A stretch of DNA of 64,000 nucleotides, taken from contig CACVBU010000538.1 in NCBI GenBank assembly GCA_902728285.1, positions 127,599-191,598 on the forward strand, written 5' to 3'. Positions 49,512-60,602 of this stretch are shown here, in pieces. Within the stretch, counting starts at the first letter, position 1. Each line of letters starts with the position of its first letter. This DNA is from Clytia hemisphaerica (lineage: Eukaryota > Cnidaria > Hydrozoa > Leptothecata > Clytiidae). The position numbers and the translations under genes are program-made. Below the pieces are notes generated by a model. The model searched no databases. It had not been told where the DNA came from and worked only from the letters and a program-made list of their open reading frames with translations.

Positions 49512-52500
49512 CTAAAAAAAAAGTACACGAATTTCCTATCATTAGATTCATGTAAAAAAGTCACGAAAAACGTCGAGTAAAGCTCTGATTGGCGGAAAAT
49601 TGCACACATAAACATTTTTTCTTCTTCTAAATGACTAAAGTATGCTGGGGTGACTCCAACTCCAATGCAATCCACTCATGATAGAGATACTCAGGTAACT
49701 TAATGCATGTCCCAAAATTGCATTAATTTTTCCGCCCCCAGTTCCAGTTCATAAACCATAACAAATTATATATTTTTGCCACTGCAGGGAGCCTAAAGCG
49801 ACCGAGGATGGCATTCATAGCTTCACGCATAAGGAAGCTGGGCAAACATCTCATAATTTTGCGTTTGCGTTTGCGCGTTTTTCAGTATTTTAGTTCCGCT
49901 TAACGGTAGCATTCTTATCTTACGGTCTCTCTATTGTTTTATCATCATCAAAAAGACTTTACCGGAATCTTTTTGATCTGATTACTCATTTTGAAATCTC
50001 AGTTTGTCTTTTTCTTATCCCTGGAGAGTTAATGAATCTAAGGAAATTCCCTTTTCTTGGAAATTCCCTTTTCATACCACAAGTAGTTATTAAGCGCTCT
50101 TCATTACTCTACTCAAAGTATTCGAACAGTTATGTTGCTAAACGTGTACATTAGAACATTAGTACAATAACACACGAAGAGCAGTATCTTCAGATATACG
50201 CGTTTTATAGGAAAAACCATGAAGTCATATGATTCTGGCTGGGCTGCTCTTAATTTTATATGAGTTTTTCAGGCTTAAATGTCAATATTAATAATGAAAA
50301 TGGTCACCTGTACTTCTCAGTAATTTCTGAAATCTGAGGCGCAGATTTTTCTTAATTTGTTTTTAGGTTTTGGCCAAATTTCAGCCTCGTATTCTTATGA
50401 AATTGTTCTTATAAAAAACGTGTAAGACAAGGTACGGATGTCACTCTAAGTAGACTGTAAATCACTCCCTTGACACATTTGTTAGCATTTAAAAGAATTT
50501 TGTCTCAGATGAGAGGTCACTCTTAGCAAAAATTTTTGTAGGGCTAAGATCATTCCTTTTGAACGCAAATTTAACTCTATGTGTTCGTTTTGCTGCGGTG
50601 GCACCTTAATGAAAGTTATGGCTAGTTGGGATCGTAATTGGATGTAGAATATCAGATTCGGTGTTACTCAAATTTTTTCTCAGTATAATTAGAGATATTT
50701 TAAGAAAACCTGCTATGACGTCATAAATACAAAAAGTTCAATATCTCAAGAAATATAAATCAAAACTTTATGAAATTTGGACCAGTGATAGAGCACATTA
50801 AGATGATTCAAAAAAGGTTTAAAATATTTCCCAAAATTGATGACGTCAGCAGAAATTGCAGTAATTCAAATTTTTGCAATAAAATGCTGACATCAGCTAA
50901 TTTTCATTTTTTTTGAAACATTTCTCCTCCTCTTGATGAGTTCTATCATTGGTCTAAATTTCATAACGTTTCGAGCATTAGTTCTTGAGATATTCAACTT
51001 TTTTAAATAATGATGTCATGAATAATGACGTCATAATTAGGTTTTGTTAAAAAAACTCTAATTGTGCTGAGAAAAAAGTCACACCAAATCCAATATTCTA
51101 TATCCAAATACGCTTCCAAAAATGTATAATTTGTTATGGTTTAAGGGCTGGAGTTGGGGCGAAAAGAAAAAGTAGATTTTGAATAATTTGGGAAATGCAT
51201 TAAGTTACCCGAGTACTCATTTATACATCAAAACAAGCGTATTCCGATGTACATTAATAAAATTGCTGTGTTGAAATTGAATTTTTTTGCACTCAATAAA
51301 GTTATTACCCAAAAACATGATTTTTGACGTCATTGAATATCAAAATCACTTCAAATTTTCACCAAAATATTGATTCAAATAGAAAAATTTATAACATTTT
51401 TGATGACGTCATCAGAAATCCTAATTTTTGATGTCATCAAAAATTTTGTCATCATTATGACGTCAAAAACCATGGTTTTGGGTAATGACTTTTTCTGAGT
51501 GCAAAAATCGGTATACGCTGCTTTGGACTTCTTTTAATGTATGAATGAGTATCTCCATCCAACCTTGTTCCCTGCGTATTATCAGCTTTTTGATGCTTAC
51601 TGATAGCGCTAGATAATATTCTCTGGCGTCAATCATTAACGTAAATAAAGCCTAGGATACACGGGGACGAGGTTGTATCTCCATCATGAGTGCAATTGGG
51701 TTGCATTGGATCTTTGAAAAGTTGGACGTACCGTAACTCACTCAAGTGAGGTAATCTTTACATGTCTCAGCCAATCAGAGCATAACTCGACATTTTTTGT
51801 GGCTATTTTACTTGAATCTGCTGATAGGAAATTTCAAATATTTCAACAGAGAGATGATACTGACCGATATAAATTTGATTTATATTCTAAGCAATAGTAT
51901 TTCAGTATTTTAATATGGAGATACAAACAAACACTCTAATTTGACTCATCGAAAAATTATGTTTACTATAAGAATACACAATTAATCTTTATCTTAATCT
52001 TTAATCTTTACACACCTGTCTCACTGCTCCGGTTAATTTTTTCCCACAGTGGGGATAAAAATACTTTTGTTCTAAGCTGTTTAAAAAAATCCATTGGGAA
52101 TGGTTTTAGAATACAATTTTTACATTGAATTTCGAATGGGAACGAAATCAAAGTCAATTTCCCAGTGGGGCTGAAATTGTAGGGTATTTTTCCCACCAGG
52201 GACGAAATTTTGACAACATTTTCGCTAAATCTGAGGTCACGTCATTACATTGAAAGGTTGTGTATTAACTTGACTCACCCATCTGACATAAAAATCATAA
52301 TCAGGATTGGCTATGAGGTGACCCGCGCCTTCTTCGTAATGTGTTCTAGAGAATAGTTCACATTTGAGGGGAAAATTATCTATTCTCATCTGAATTGCGT
52401 TACAATTTTCAGTAGATCGACATTGATGCATGCACGTATCCAGATCAACAGTACTATAAGTAAGAAATGAAATAAAACATGTGAATGGGGATATACTTAG

Positions 52501-53060
52501 TTGGAAACTACACCATATACCCCTCATGCTCAGTCATTTGTTTAGTCATTTCCTGTCGACCAATGCGATCGATCTGGTAGTTTTTAATTTGTGAGAACTT
52601 AACTTGCCCGAGATACGGTCCGCAAACAATATTGTCGAATACTGTTCGTATCGTCAATAGCGAGGTTAAATATAAGGGCGGGGGGTGTGTTCGTCGCCAC
52701 GAACAGAATATTTAATAGGGTTAGTGAAAATCTTAAAATTCGTTAGCCTGAATATTTTTCGTTCATCGCAGTGATTAACTCACTAATGTATTGTTTAGTC
52801 TTCAAAATAACCCTTCATACAATCATCACCCAAATAAAACTTACTCGAAATTTGAACCACCAATCGAGGGTGAGGAATGACCAAACCGTGTTTTCTCATA
52901 TTTCTTGAAGTTCATCCATCCCACCCAAACTCTTTTGAAATCGACTTTGCCATTTCAAATCTGTGTTTTTTGTCATGTCAATGGGTGGTGGCTCTTGTGT
53001 GCACACTGAACCAATACGAATGAAAGCAATAAAATGTATGATGAGATTCCATTGATTCAT
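49383..53060 (-). CDS. Secreted PAN/Apple plus EGF-like protein
   Basis: Three exons read leftwards: 53060-52845, 52453-52279 and 49511-49383. Exon 1 starts MNQWNLIIHFIAFIRIGSVC, a signal peptide. Exon 2 has the PAN/Apple cysteine pattern C-x3-C-x5-C-x13-C (DTCMHQCRSTENCNAIQMRI, then KCELFSR). Exon 3 is an EGF-like module of 42 residues with six cysteines (NRCIYPNYC, ECVPDY, ECRCKGTTNADGFC) and a stop. The exon 2/3 junction is phase 0 and perfect. Exon 1 joins exon 2 only in a frame shifted by one base from the signal-peptide frame (see exon entry). PAN and EGF modules bind proteins or glycans outside cells, so a small secreted adhesive or regulatory protein is likely. The last intron of 2.8 kb is a nest of transposons. 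Confidence 0.78.
50197..50424. mobile_element. MITE family 1, diverged copy
   Basis: Starts TATACGCGTTTTATAGGAAA, ends GTTCTTATAAAAAACGTGTA. The interior keeps TTTTTCAGGCTTAAATG. Confidence 0.6.
50633..51112. mobile_element. Inverted-repeat element with TGACGTCA-rich interior
   Basis: 480 bp. CGTAATTGGATGTAGAATAT with TTTTTTCTCAGTATAATTAG at the left faces its complement at the right (to 51112). GACGTCA occurs several times inside. Confidence 0.75.
51211..51553. mobile_element. Palindromic element with GACGTCA motifs
   Basis: 343 bp, inverted throughout: GAGTACTCATTTATACATCA/TGTATGAATGAGTATC outside, then TTTTTTTGCACTCAATAAAG with ATTACCCAAAAACATG facing ATGGTTTTGGGTAATGAC. It contains several TGACGTCA-type sites. 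Confidence 0.72.
51560..51675. mobile_element. CAACCTCG-ended MITE, copy 2, with 10-bp target duplication
   Basis: 116 bp flanked by TATCTCCATC at 51550-51559 and 51676-51685. Ends CAACCTTGTTCCCTGCGTAT and, reversed, CAACCTCGTCCCCGTGTATC. Same family as 35624-35741. Confidence 0.85.
52009..52225. mobile_element. MITE family 2, copy f
   Basis: Starts TACACACCTGTCTCACTGCT. CCCAGTGGGGCTGAAATT and CCACCAGGGACGAAATTTTG blocks follow. The right end is lost about 50 bp from the PAN exon. Confidence 0.75.
52279..52453 (-). CDS. PAN/EGF gene, middle exon: PAN/Apple core
   Basis: 175 nt from TTACTTATAG to TGG|GTGAGT. One base completes the preceding codon, then 58 codons ending DYDFYVRW. Four cysteines fit the PAN/Apple core. 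Confidence 0.85.
52845..53060 (-). CDS. PAN/EGF gene, first exon, with apparent frameshift
   Basis: ATG at 53060; donor GA|GTAAGT at 52845. The ATG frame covers the signal peptide and WQSRFQKSLGGMDELQEI, then meets TGA. The frame that fits exon 2 (phase 2) is open from about 52955 to the donor and reads VGWMNFKKYEKTRFGHSS then PSIGGSNF. One base too many lies in or near the G-rich stretch at about 52915-52930. This could be a sequencing or assembly error, a true frameshift mutation, or an unseen 5' exon. Confidence 0.6.
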
Positions 53061-53755
53061 TGTGATTCTTTTCAGTGTTTGAACCACCTTTGAAGATAAC
53101 CTGGATGGAAAGTAACCGCAAAATTAGATAAATAATTTACAAAATTTCCAGGTTTACCTTCTTTTATAACAATTTGGTGTTTCTTTTTTCATTTCATCAT
53201 GGACATTCTTAAAACTTTTAGGTCAGGATCGAAATTCAACATAGAATTACACATTGTAATATTACATTCAAAACCATAAAATGGCATTTTTAAGAAAATT
53301 TTGAGCCTTATTTGGAGATAATTTGCAGTTTAATTCATACTTTGAAAATGGTAAGTTTTGCGATCTTTTTTTTCACGTTGGTTCCTCCGATCACGCAATC
53401 ACGCACTTTAAAATCCTAAATCACGAAATCACGAACTTGGAAAAACGCCAATTACGCCATCACGAAAACTGCTGGGGGCCTCAATTATATACGGTTGAAA
53501 AGATAATTCAGAGCATTGATTTTTAGGAGAAACCGTTCTAAAAATTTTAGAAAATGAAGATGAAAAATGAAGAAGAAAATGAAACTCCTTAAAGGCTAGG
53601 AATTCTATTTTTGTACAGAGGTGTTTTGGAGCCTCCTGATTGGAGTCATACAAATATTTTCCCCTTAAAATTCTTGCACTGAAGATTAGATTAGCTTGTT
53701 GGAGTCGAATAACCCCGTTTGGCTGTTTTTTTTTCTCACTCATTTGGGTAACCTT

Positions 53756-54226
53756 CTAAAGTCTATCCACGATAAGTGTGCACTAAATTTTGCTTTGCTT
53801 GTTATTTCTCAACCAATGCTTCGATCTTAAAAAGTTTGGTACCGTTGGGAAGGTTGGAAGGAGCTTATTAATTTACAGTTAGTTTTTTCTGTTAAACTTG
53901 AAAAGAATATGAAGAAAAATGAAGAAGAAAAAATTCAAGTTCGTATATAAGATAAGATAAGATAAGAAACCACTTTGTCACCCCCGGAATTTTACATTGT
54001 GTAAGAAATTTCTTTTCAGAAAAATCAGCCAATCTACTTTACATTCTGTTGAATATTGCAAATTTCAAATTATATCTCCTAGTAAAAGTATATATTTTTA
54101 AAATCGCCAAGCACTAAGCTTTCCAAAGATGTAAAAATAACGTTTTACGACCTACGCTTCAAATTGGTTGAGAAATAACAAGCAAAGAAAAATCTAGTGC
54201 ACACTTATCGTGAATAGACTTTAAGA
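53756..54226. mobile_element. Inverted-repeat element, 471 bp
   Basis: About 70-bp terminal inverted repeats: CTAAAGTCTATCCACGATAA then CTTGTTATTTCTCAACCAAT at the left, complemented at 54150-54226. It contains a (GATAA)n microsatellite at about 53947-53967. Confidence 0.8.
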
Positions 54227-54266
54227 CCTTTAACTTTCTATGCAATAACGTGAAAAGTAATTGCAT

Positions 54267-54425
54267 ATTCATGATATTCATGACGTAATGTTTTCTACGC
54301 AGAAATACCCCGGTTTTAGCCAGTAGTGGCAAATTTAAAGTAGACAAAAGTTGTACAAAATTTGCCACTACTGGCAAAAACCGGGGTCTTTCCGTAGAAA
54401 AGATTACGTCATGAATATCTTGAAT
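54267..54425. mobile_element. 159-bp palindromic MITE
   Basis: ATTCATGATATTCATGACGT, TTTTCTACG, CCCCGGTTTT and GCCAGTAGTGGCAAATTT each have a complement in mirror order. The loop is about 25 bp. Confidence 0.85.
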
Positions 54426-55299
54426 AAGAATACTTTATATATCCGGAAACAAGAGGCTTCAAAATACCTTTGGTACATCTTCATCTTCTAAAACCTTTTG
54501 AAAAAGCTTTATCAAAAACTATAGTGCTCTGAATTATCTTTTCAACGGTATATGATTTGTTAGATTTGATGAAAAATGGTAAGCACAATAAATATTAGTG
54601 CACTAAAAGCGAATGCAATGAATCTTTTTTTGCATTCACGTTATCGATGATTTCAAAGGAAGAATTTTAAAGATTGTGAGAAACTATATTACAAAAACAT
54701 GTGTTAATAAATTCTATAATTAATACAAAATATCCGCGAAATGAAATACAATATTTGTTGAAGAAATATTAGTCATAAAACATACCTGAAATTTTTTTCA
54801 CGTTAAAGTTTCCGGAGACATCAATGATATGTAAAAATCGTGATAGCAAGAAAAATAAAAAAGGAAAATTAGTATGACAAAAATTTGGTCATTCATCAAT
54901 GGACAATATCTTCTTTAAAATTTCATCAATAATGTTCGGAAAAAATGTATTGAGTGTATTGATCATTCTTCCATTTCAACTGGTAAAGTATTCCCTAAGC
55001 GACCATGCTATTTATATCTCATTTCATATTCAGTTTATTATATCCTTTTTTTTCTTGAACTTCATTGCGCATGCCCAAATAGCGACCATGTGATACGAGA
55101 TCGAATTTTATTTGTATGTAGAAAACAACTTTCCCGCATTCTTTTGGCAAGTTTTGGTAAAAACCTTAATCCTTTTTAGTTAACTTAGTGATTTCTTGAT
55201 CTTGGAAATCAGCAGGAGCAGCCAGCGGTGGAATTTTTCAAAATTTCTGTTCTTTTTTTCTAGGAGAGGGAATTTCGCAGTGAAATTACATGATTGTAA
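54426..55299. other. Intergenic; possible signal-peptide frame
   Basis: A plus-strand frame from 54899 contains MFGKNVLSVLIILPFQL followed by GTAAAG. It could be a short first exon with a signal peptide but has no support beyond hydrophobicity. Otherwise featureless. Confidence 0.25.
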
Positions 55300-55465
55300 A
55301 AAGGTCTCTCTAAGGGTAAAACTTCAAAGATTGAAGAAAATTTTTCAAAAAAGTCTCTCTAAGGGGCACTTTTTCACTAAAATTTGGTCTCTCTAAGGTT
55401 CGGTTTTCGAAGTTCCGGTCGGTACAAACCCCTCGTCCACCAACCCTAGTATCCCCTCCCCCGGA
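55300..55465. mobile_element. GTCTCTCTAAGG-family fragment
   Basis: Three GTCTCTCTAAGG repeats, then GGTTCGGTTTTCGAAGTTCC and CCAACCCTAGTATCCCCTCC at the right, as in the element at 45525. The left end is missing or diverged. Confidence 0.6.
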
Positions 55466-55719
55466 AATAGTGAAACAGACCGCTGAGAACAGTGCTATTG
55501 TATCAGCTGAAATTTCATACACTTTCGCCTCTGCTTCTGCTTCGATCAACTTACTAATGGTCGGTAAGGTAGTATTGACATGGGTTGTCTATACGACTAC
55601 ATAACAACTAAAAATGTTGGTATTGTTTTGTTTTAAAAATTTAAATTCTGTCTGAAATAATAAGTCCAATATTCTATCATATTTGAAGCATCAGGACATT
55701 GAATGCCCTCCAAAATATT

Positions 55720-55795
55720 AACTCGCCACCCAACAACGTGAGAAGAAGATACATAAGAAAAACGTAATGTGACGTAGTGCAAAAGTATTGGAATC
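55720..55795. repeat. Dispersed direct repeat, copy 1
   Basis: ACTCGCCACCCAACAACGTG followed by ATACATAAGAAAAACGTAAT and TGCAAAAGTA. About 75 bp shared, with few differences, with 58189-58262 in the same orientation. Unknown nature. Confidence 0.7.
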
Positions 55796-55887
55796 GAAAT
55801 TTGTTAGATTATTCAACCGTTCACTTAAGGCTCTGACCATAGTCGGAAAATTGATTTTAGTATTTGAACATAAAAGTTATGTTTTAG

Positions 55888-55960
55888 CATGGAGGTATAA
55901 AGAAACAGGAGAAGTATGCTATTGTAACCATGCTCGCCCTACGATTAAAAAAATTACGAG
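55888..55960 (+). CDS. Tentative exon, unrecognised
   Basis: Between GTTATGTTTTAG and AG|GTATGC lies a 73-nt open exon-like segment reading WRYKETGEVCYCNHARPTIK then KIT. Its end phase (2) fits the candidate exon at 58012-58162. No family is recognised; phase agreement alone has a one-in-three chance. Confidence 0.25.
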
Positions 55961-57269
55961 GTATGCATGCTCATAATCTCATACATCGTGCATTTTTAAT
56001 GAGCTCTTTTGTTGATAGGTGAAATCTTATTGGCTAACTTAAGTGTTGGAAATAAGATGAGACGAGATTCATTGTTTCTGACATTGGTGTAAGAAAATAT
56101 TTGGATTAAAAAAGGGCCTGTAAACTTTGCAATCCTTCATCAAATGACAAGATTTTTCGATCAACATTTTCTTCAAGGTGAACTCTATTGCTTAATACTT
56201 TCCTCCAAATTTCCCAAAATCTCCAGCGACTTTTTGTCTACAAATTGGGGTCTGAAAATTGTGTGTGCTTATAAAGAACTTTTTATTTTCTGGCTGGAGA
56301 AAATATCTTTTCAAAACAAAATTTAATGGATGACAAAATTGAACGCAAACTTATTTCGTGGAGCTAAATTTTATTTTATTCTCGTATATTAGAAGGCTAG
56401 AAATCTTCGATGCTGATAGTAAGAATGTTCAGAGCAAACTTGAGTTCTACTAAAAAGTCGCATTTCATCGGGCGAGCCTAGAATTTCTTTTGATTTTTTA
56501 CATAAAAGAAATCAAAAGACTTAAACGACCAATTACCGACAAATTCATCTCCTGTTTTTCTTTATACCTCTATGGTTTTAGGTTCTTTAACACTTTCAAC
56601 AAAGAATTACCTTTATAAATTGCTTTTTAATCAAATCCCTTCAGAGTATTTAAGAATTTAATTGCAGAAATGACGTTAAGAACTTTAAAAAGACGTTAAT
56701 AATATGTTGCATCACCTTCTTTTATAAAAAGTGCTAAGTTTTAATGGGTAATTAACCTTTTTGTTTCAAAATGTCTTTATACTGTCCACAAAGAAAATTG
56801 AACTATTTTAAATTTTGCGGAAAATTTTTCTAAAAAGATGTGTCAAAAGTTATGACTGTTTTTTTAAGCAAAATCCAGTTAAAAATTGATGAAAAACCAC
56901 TATTTCGAAGATTTCGAGACAAAGAAGCATTTACAAAAAATTTCCGCAAAAATTTTTATTGTTCGGTAAAAGATACACCATCTACTGCAAAAAAATGTTC
57001 AAAATGTTTTTTCTTCGCCGGAACTAAGCTCTTCAAAGTTGAAATACTCTTCCTCGCAAAAGTCTTCATTTTCTTCTTCATCAAAATTTTTCAATGCCAT
57101 TTTTGAATTTTCAGATCCAGGAATAGTTTGTCTAACAGAAAATGTATAACATGCCATAGTTTTATTGGTTACATCAGTCAGAAAACACATTTTAAACACG
57201 GCAATTATGAAAAATTCGCCATGGTCAGAGCCCTTAACTTGATTAGTTGATTCTGCTCAAGTCCTGATA

Positions 57270-57448
57270 TTAAGTTGTTGATTCTCTATAACTCGAACTT
57301 GTACGGGAAACACCAATTTGTTCGAAAAAAAGGAATTTCGAGGGAGTAAGGTTCATAAGGCATTCTGTTAAATGAAGGGACGAGAAACTTGTTGAGTTAA
57401 AAAGACATTCGAGTTATAGAGGTTCGAATTAAAGAGACTACACTGTAT
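57270..57448. mobile_element. pogo/Tigger-like repeat, copy 2
   Basis: TCTCTATAACTCGAACTT at the left faces CGAGTTATAGAGGTTCGAAT then AGAGACTACACTGTA at the right, typical pogo/Tigger-type ends. Confidence 0.65.
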
Positions 57449-58011
57449 CTTCAAATAGTTTTTCACTATTTAGAGACATCCAATTCGAAGAATAGGGAAA
57501 GCGAGACATCATTTACATATAGCCTCATTGCCAAAGCTGGAACGGTACTTCGATGAAAACAGTTTGTCGGAACGTACGATTCACCTTCAACATCAGAGCA
57601 AACCAATTCGCCATTGAAAAAGTATAGCCCGAAGGTATGTTTTTAAAGGTTTCTTATCCGGGGGGGCTGCTATGGGTTTGTAAGCTGACGTATAAGTGGC
57701 GCCCGATTTTCGACCCTCGGACCCTTAGTGGCACTAAAAAAGGAGGGAAAACAGGGAAATTTTGTGAGTTTTACGACCCTTATACGGCTATAGTGATTCA
57801 AGTTACGGCATTTTGTTCTGCAAATTACTAATCTACGGAATTCCTTAACATCTATTGAAGCAATGACGTATATCATTCAAACTTCTCACATGTCTTCACA
57901 ATGGACCAATGGTAACGTAAACCGTAATTACGATCAATGAAGTATTTAGTACCGTACTGATTGCGCTAATTCTGTTGTATATTTTAGAACAAAATTTTAC
58001 ACATATCTTAG

Positions 58012-58162
58012 TATCCGTAAGACTCTGCTTCATACGTTGTTGACGAGAGTTACGTACGAAAAACGTAAAATCACGAAGCCGCTCTATGACCCTTTACAAA
58101 CAAAACTTAGAACTGCTTTAATTCAAGGAGAAATTCGTCCAACAAGTCCAGATTTGGCTTGA
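58012..58162 (+). CDS. Tentative terminal exon, unrecognised
   Basis: After ACACATATCTTAG, one base plus 49 codons and TGA: IRKTLLHTLLTRVTYEKRKI, TKPLYDPLQTKLRTALIQGE, IRPTSPDLA. Balanced codon use and lack of repeats make it look coding, but I recognise no family and the upstream exons are uncertain. Confidence 0.3.
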
Positions 58163-58188
58163 ACACGTAAGGTGTGTATGAAAATCTT

Positions 58189-58262
58189 TTCAAAAGATTA
58201 ATTCGCCACCCACCAACATAAGAAGATACATAAGAAAAACGTAATGCAACGAAGTGCAAAAG
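58189..58262. repeat. Dispersed direct repeat, copy 2
   Basis: ATTCGCCACCCACCAACATA and ATACATAAGAAAAACGTAAT, matching 55720-55795. It lies just after the stop of the tentative exon at 58012-58162. Confidence 0.7.
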
Positions 58263-59804
58263 TACAAATCTGCGTTTCTCTACAACAAATAAGTCTCACA
58301 ACATGAAAGATTGCACAAGGAAGACCATTTGCAAGGAAAAGTCACATGCGAAATTTCATATAAATGCAATGCTGTAATCGGGATTTACGTTAGCCAATAC
58401 TAGACGTCACGGCTTTTTTTTCTCTTCACATTAAAAAACGAGTTCAAAAATTCCGGCTTTTGATGAGATGCTCCATAGAGTTACGTTGGAATTACATAAA
58501 TTACAACCATTGTAAATCCTAACATGAATTTTTGCACGTATCTTACTATGGGACTTATTCGACCAAATTTCGATCCTACTCTTCACTTGCTTATTTGCTT
58601 TCCCCAGGTTTCTTACATATAAAGAACAAGGTAGGCTACGTCCTACCTTCCTTCGTTTCGAGTGTAAAACTCCTACTCTTCGGGGTATGAGCACTGCTCT
58701 TGCTTTGAATATTGAAATTCTCCGGATACATTGCATGCGCACTGAGGTTTTAATAAAACAATAGAGAGTTTCGAAACCTAAGCCAATCAGCTGTGTTTTA
58801 AACATTTTTTTATTTGAAATCTCTATTGATAAACATCTATTTTGAAAGTTGTCTATTATGTTTAAACCTATTAATAAGCAATTTCGTCTATAGCAGTGCC
58901 TATAGACCAGGAGTAAGGCCTAAATGCCTGGAGCCGTCTATTGTGTAGACTACTTCAGTTCCCTTTTTCATTATTCTGCTCACATCAGTCAAATAGAAAA
59001 ATGGTAGAAGTGTATCTGGATACGATATTGACGGATTCTTATAACTACTTAAACAGACAAAATTGATTGGAATATAAAGCGGTTGGACATTAATAAGAAA
59101 GTAATAATAGTTGCTTAATAGCATTAAAATGAGAAATAGAAATAAAGCCTCTTTATGTCATGAAATGGTTGGAAATAAATATGCTAATGCAATCACATTT
59201 AAAACTTAGCAGTGTATTTGATGAAGTTTTTCTCTATTTTGTTGTTTTCAAAAAGAGAGCATAGAGGAATTGGTGGTATGATGAAAGATTGTTATCATCC
59301 ATGCATTTTTTGAAGAGTTATTTTTATAGAGAGATAACATTAATTTTTGGTTAAAACTAAGATTTTAGTTAAGAGTTTATATTTGAGAAAATACAAGTGA
59401 GAATGAGGGCAAGGGGGTGTAAAAATGTAAAAGTAAGCAAGCTCTGGAGGCTAAAGTCGGTTTGAATTTACTAGAAAATAGAAGGATTCTTATTTACCTA
59501 TCAGAAAATACTTTAAAGTCTGTCTCAAAAGCATATGGACACTTTACTTTTTTGACAATTTCTCAGCATATATATTATATAAAATAGTACACTATAGGAA
59601 AGATTTTTACAAGGAGAATAATTTAAAGGTTATTGCAAAATTGAAAAATTAAGATTTTTTTTACCGGCCTAAATATTTCATTTCAGATTTTTAAGAATAT
59701 TTGAACGTTGCTGATTTCAAATTTGTGTTTATATTTTTTGTATCAAGTTGCAAAATAAGCTTTCACTTTGGTCTCTACTCAAATATTTTGAGATACACAG
59801 AGTT
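58263..59804. other. Intergenic, no supported gene
   Basis: A minus-strand frame at 58431-58805 (about 124 codons, no family) and a short plus-strand open stretch near 58449 (AFDEMLHRVTLELHKLQPL then stop) were noted. Neither has splice or family support. Confidence 0.3.
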
Positions 59805-59975
59805 TTCACACCGGAGTGAAATTTCATGCCTGTCTTTTTGACCGAAGTGAAATCACTCCGGAGTGAAGTTTCACTTCACTTCACCCGTGTATACAACATG
59901 TGAGGTTTGTGAATAGACCTAAGTGTTTTCACTTCACTTCACTTCGGCTACCCGAAGTGAAACAGTACGTGTAAC
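59805..59975. repeat. GAAGTGAA/TTCACTTC palindromic repeat
   Basis: CACCGGAGTGAAATTTCA, ACTCCGGAGTGAAGTTTCAC, TTCACTTCACTTCACTTCGG and CCCGAAGTGAAACAGTACGT form overlapping inverted repeats. Probably a decayed MITE. Confidence 0.6.
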
Positions 59976-59977
59976 CA

Positions 59978-60451
59978 CCCCCCGGGAATAGAAATTCTAT
60001 TGCTCCAAGGTTAAAAAATCCAGTGGGAATGGTTTTGGAGTACAATTTTTAAACATTGAATTTTGAATGGGGATGAAATCAAAGTCATTTTCCCAGTGGG
60101 GCTGAAATTCCAGGGTATTTTCCCACTGGGGACAAAACCCACGAAATTTTCGCCAAATTTCCCAGTGGGGGGGGGGGGGTTTGTAGGGGTTCGAAATACC
60201 GTTTTCCCGTCAAAATTTTTGCTGAATCCCGGAATCCCGAAAATTGGAAAAATAATGACACCGTCACACCGGCTTGTACAGGGCAAAGATGTACCTAAAT
60301 GCCGTCACCGTCTGATAAAATACCGTTTTCCCGTATCTTTTTTCGTCAAATCCCGTAATACCGTACTAAAAAAGGTTTAATCCCGTCACACCGTAAAAGT
60401 ACAAACCCCCCCCCCAGTGGGGCTGGGGTCCCAGTGACACAGGGGTGTGTA
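59978..60451. mobile_element. MITE family 2, copy g, interrupted by a GC-ended element
   Basis: AATGGGGATGAAATCAAAGT, CCCAGTGGGGCTGAAATTCC and the right end GTGACACAGGGGTGTGTA are family 2. The copy is split between 60170 and 60414 by a foreign segment and lacks the left end. Confidence 0.78.
60171..60413. mobile_element. G/C-homopolymer-ended element nested in MITE family 2
   Basis: GGGGGGGTTTGTA at the left faces TACAAACCCCCCC at the right. CCAGTGGGG occurs on both sides (60162-60170, 60414-60422), consistent with a target duplication of up to 9 bp. AATACCGTTTTCCCGT occurs twice inside as a direct repeat, with ATCCCG/CACCGT variants around it. Confidence 0.8.
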
Positions 60452-60602
60452 AGTCGAAGTTAACACAAGGCGGATATAAAGCTGTGAGAAAACAATCGCT
60501 TTGAGCTGTGGTATTGGGTTGAACCCATACACACACAACCTTTAGGTACCTTTAGCACCATAGCCGAGTGGTGTTACCTTTTTATATTTTAGATGCTCTT
60601 AA

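Larger units (their letters stand above)
49650..51715. mobile_element. Large inverted-repeat element with nested insertions, PAN/EGF intron
   Basis: The arm 49655-49775 (TCAGGTAACTTAATGCATGT, CATAAACCATAACAAATTAT) is the reverse complement of 51115-51212 continued at 51676-51712. The right arm is split by the segment 51213-51675, which itself contains two further elements. Between the arms lie a family 1 MITE (50197) and another inverted-repeat element (50633). Confidence 0.7.

Noticed and set aside
60011-60380. Overlapping frames on both strands (60-105 codons)
   Set aside because: Translate MITE family 2 and its nested G/C-ended insert; no coding signature.
60510-60580. tRNA-like fragment (GGGTTGAACCC followed by TAGCCGAGTGG)
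   Set aside because: B-box-like and A-box-like strings are in the wrong order on either strand and no cloverleaf forms; at most a scrambled SINE remnant.
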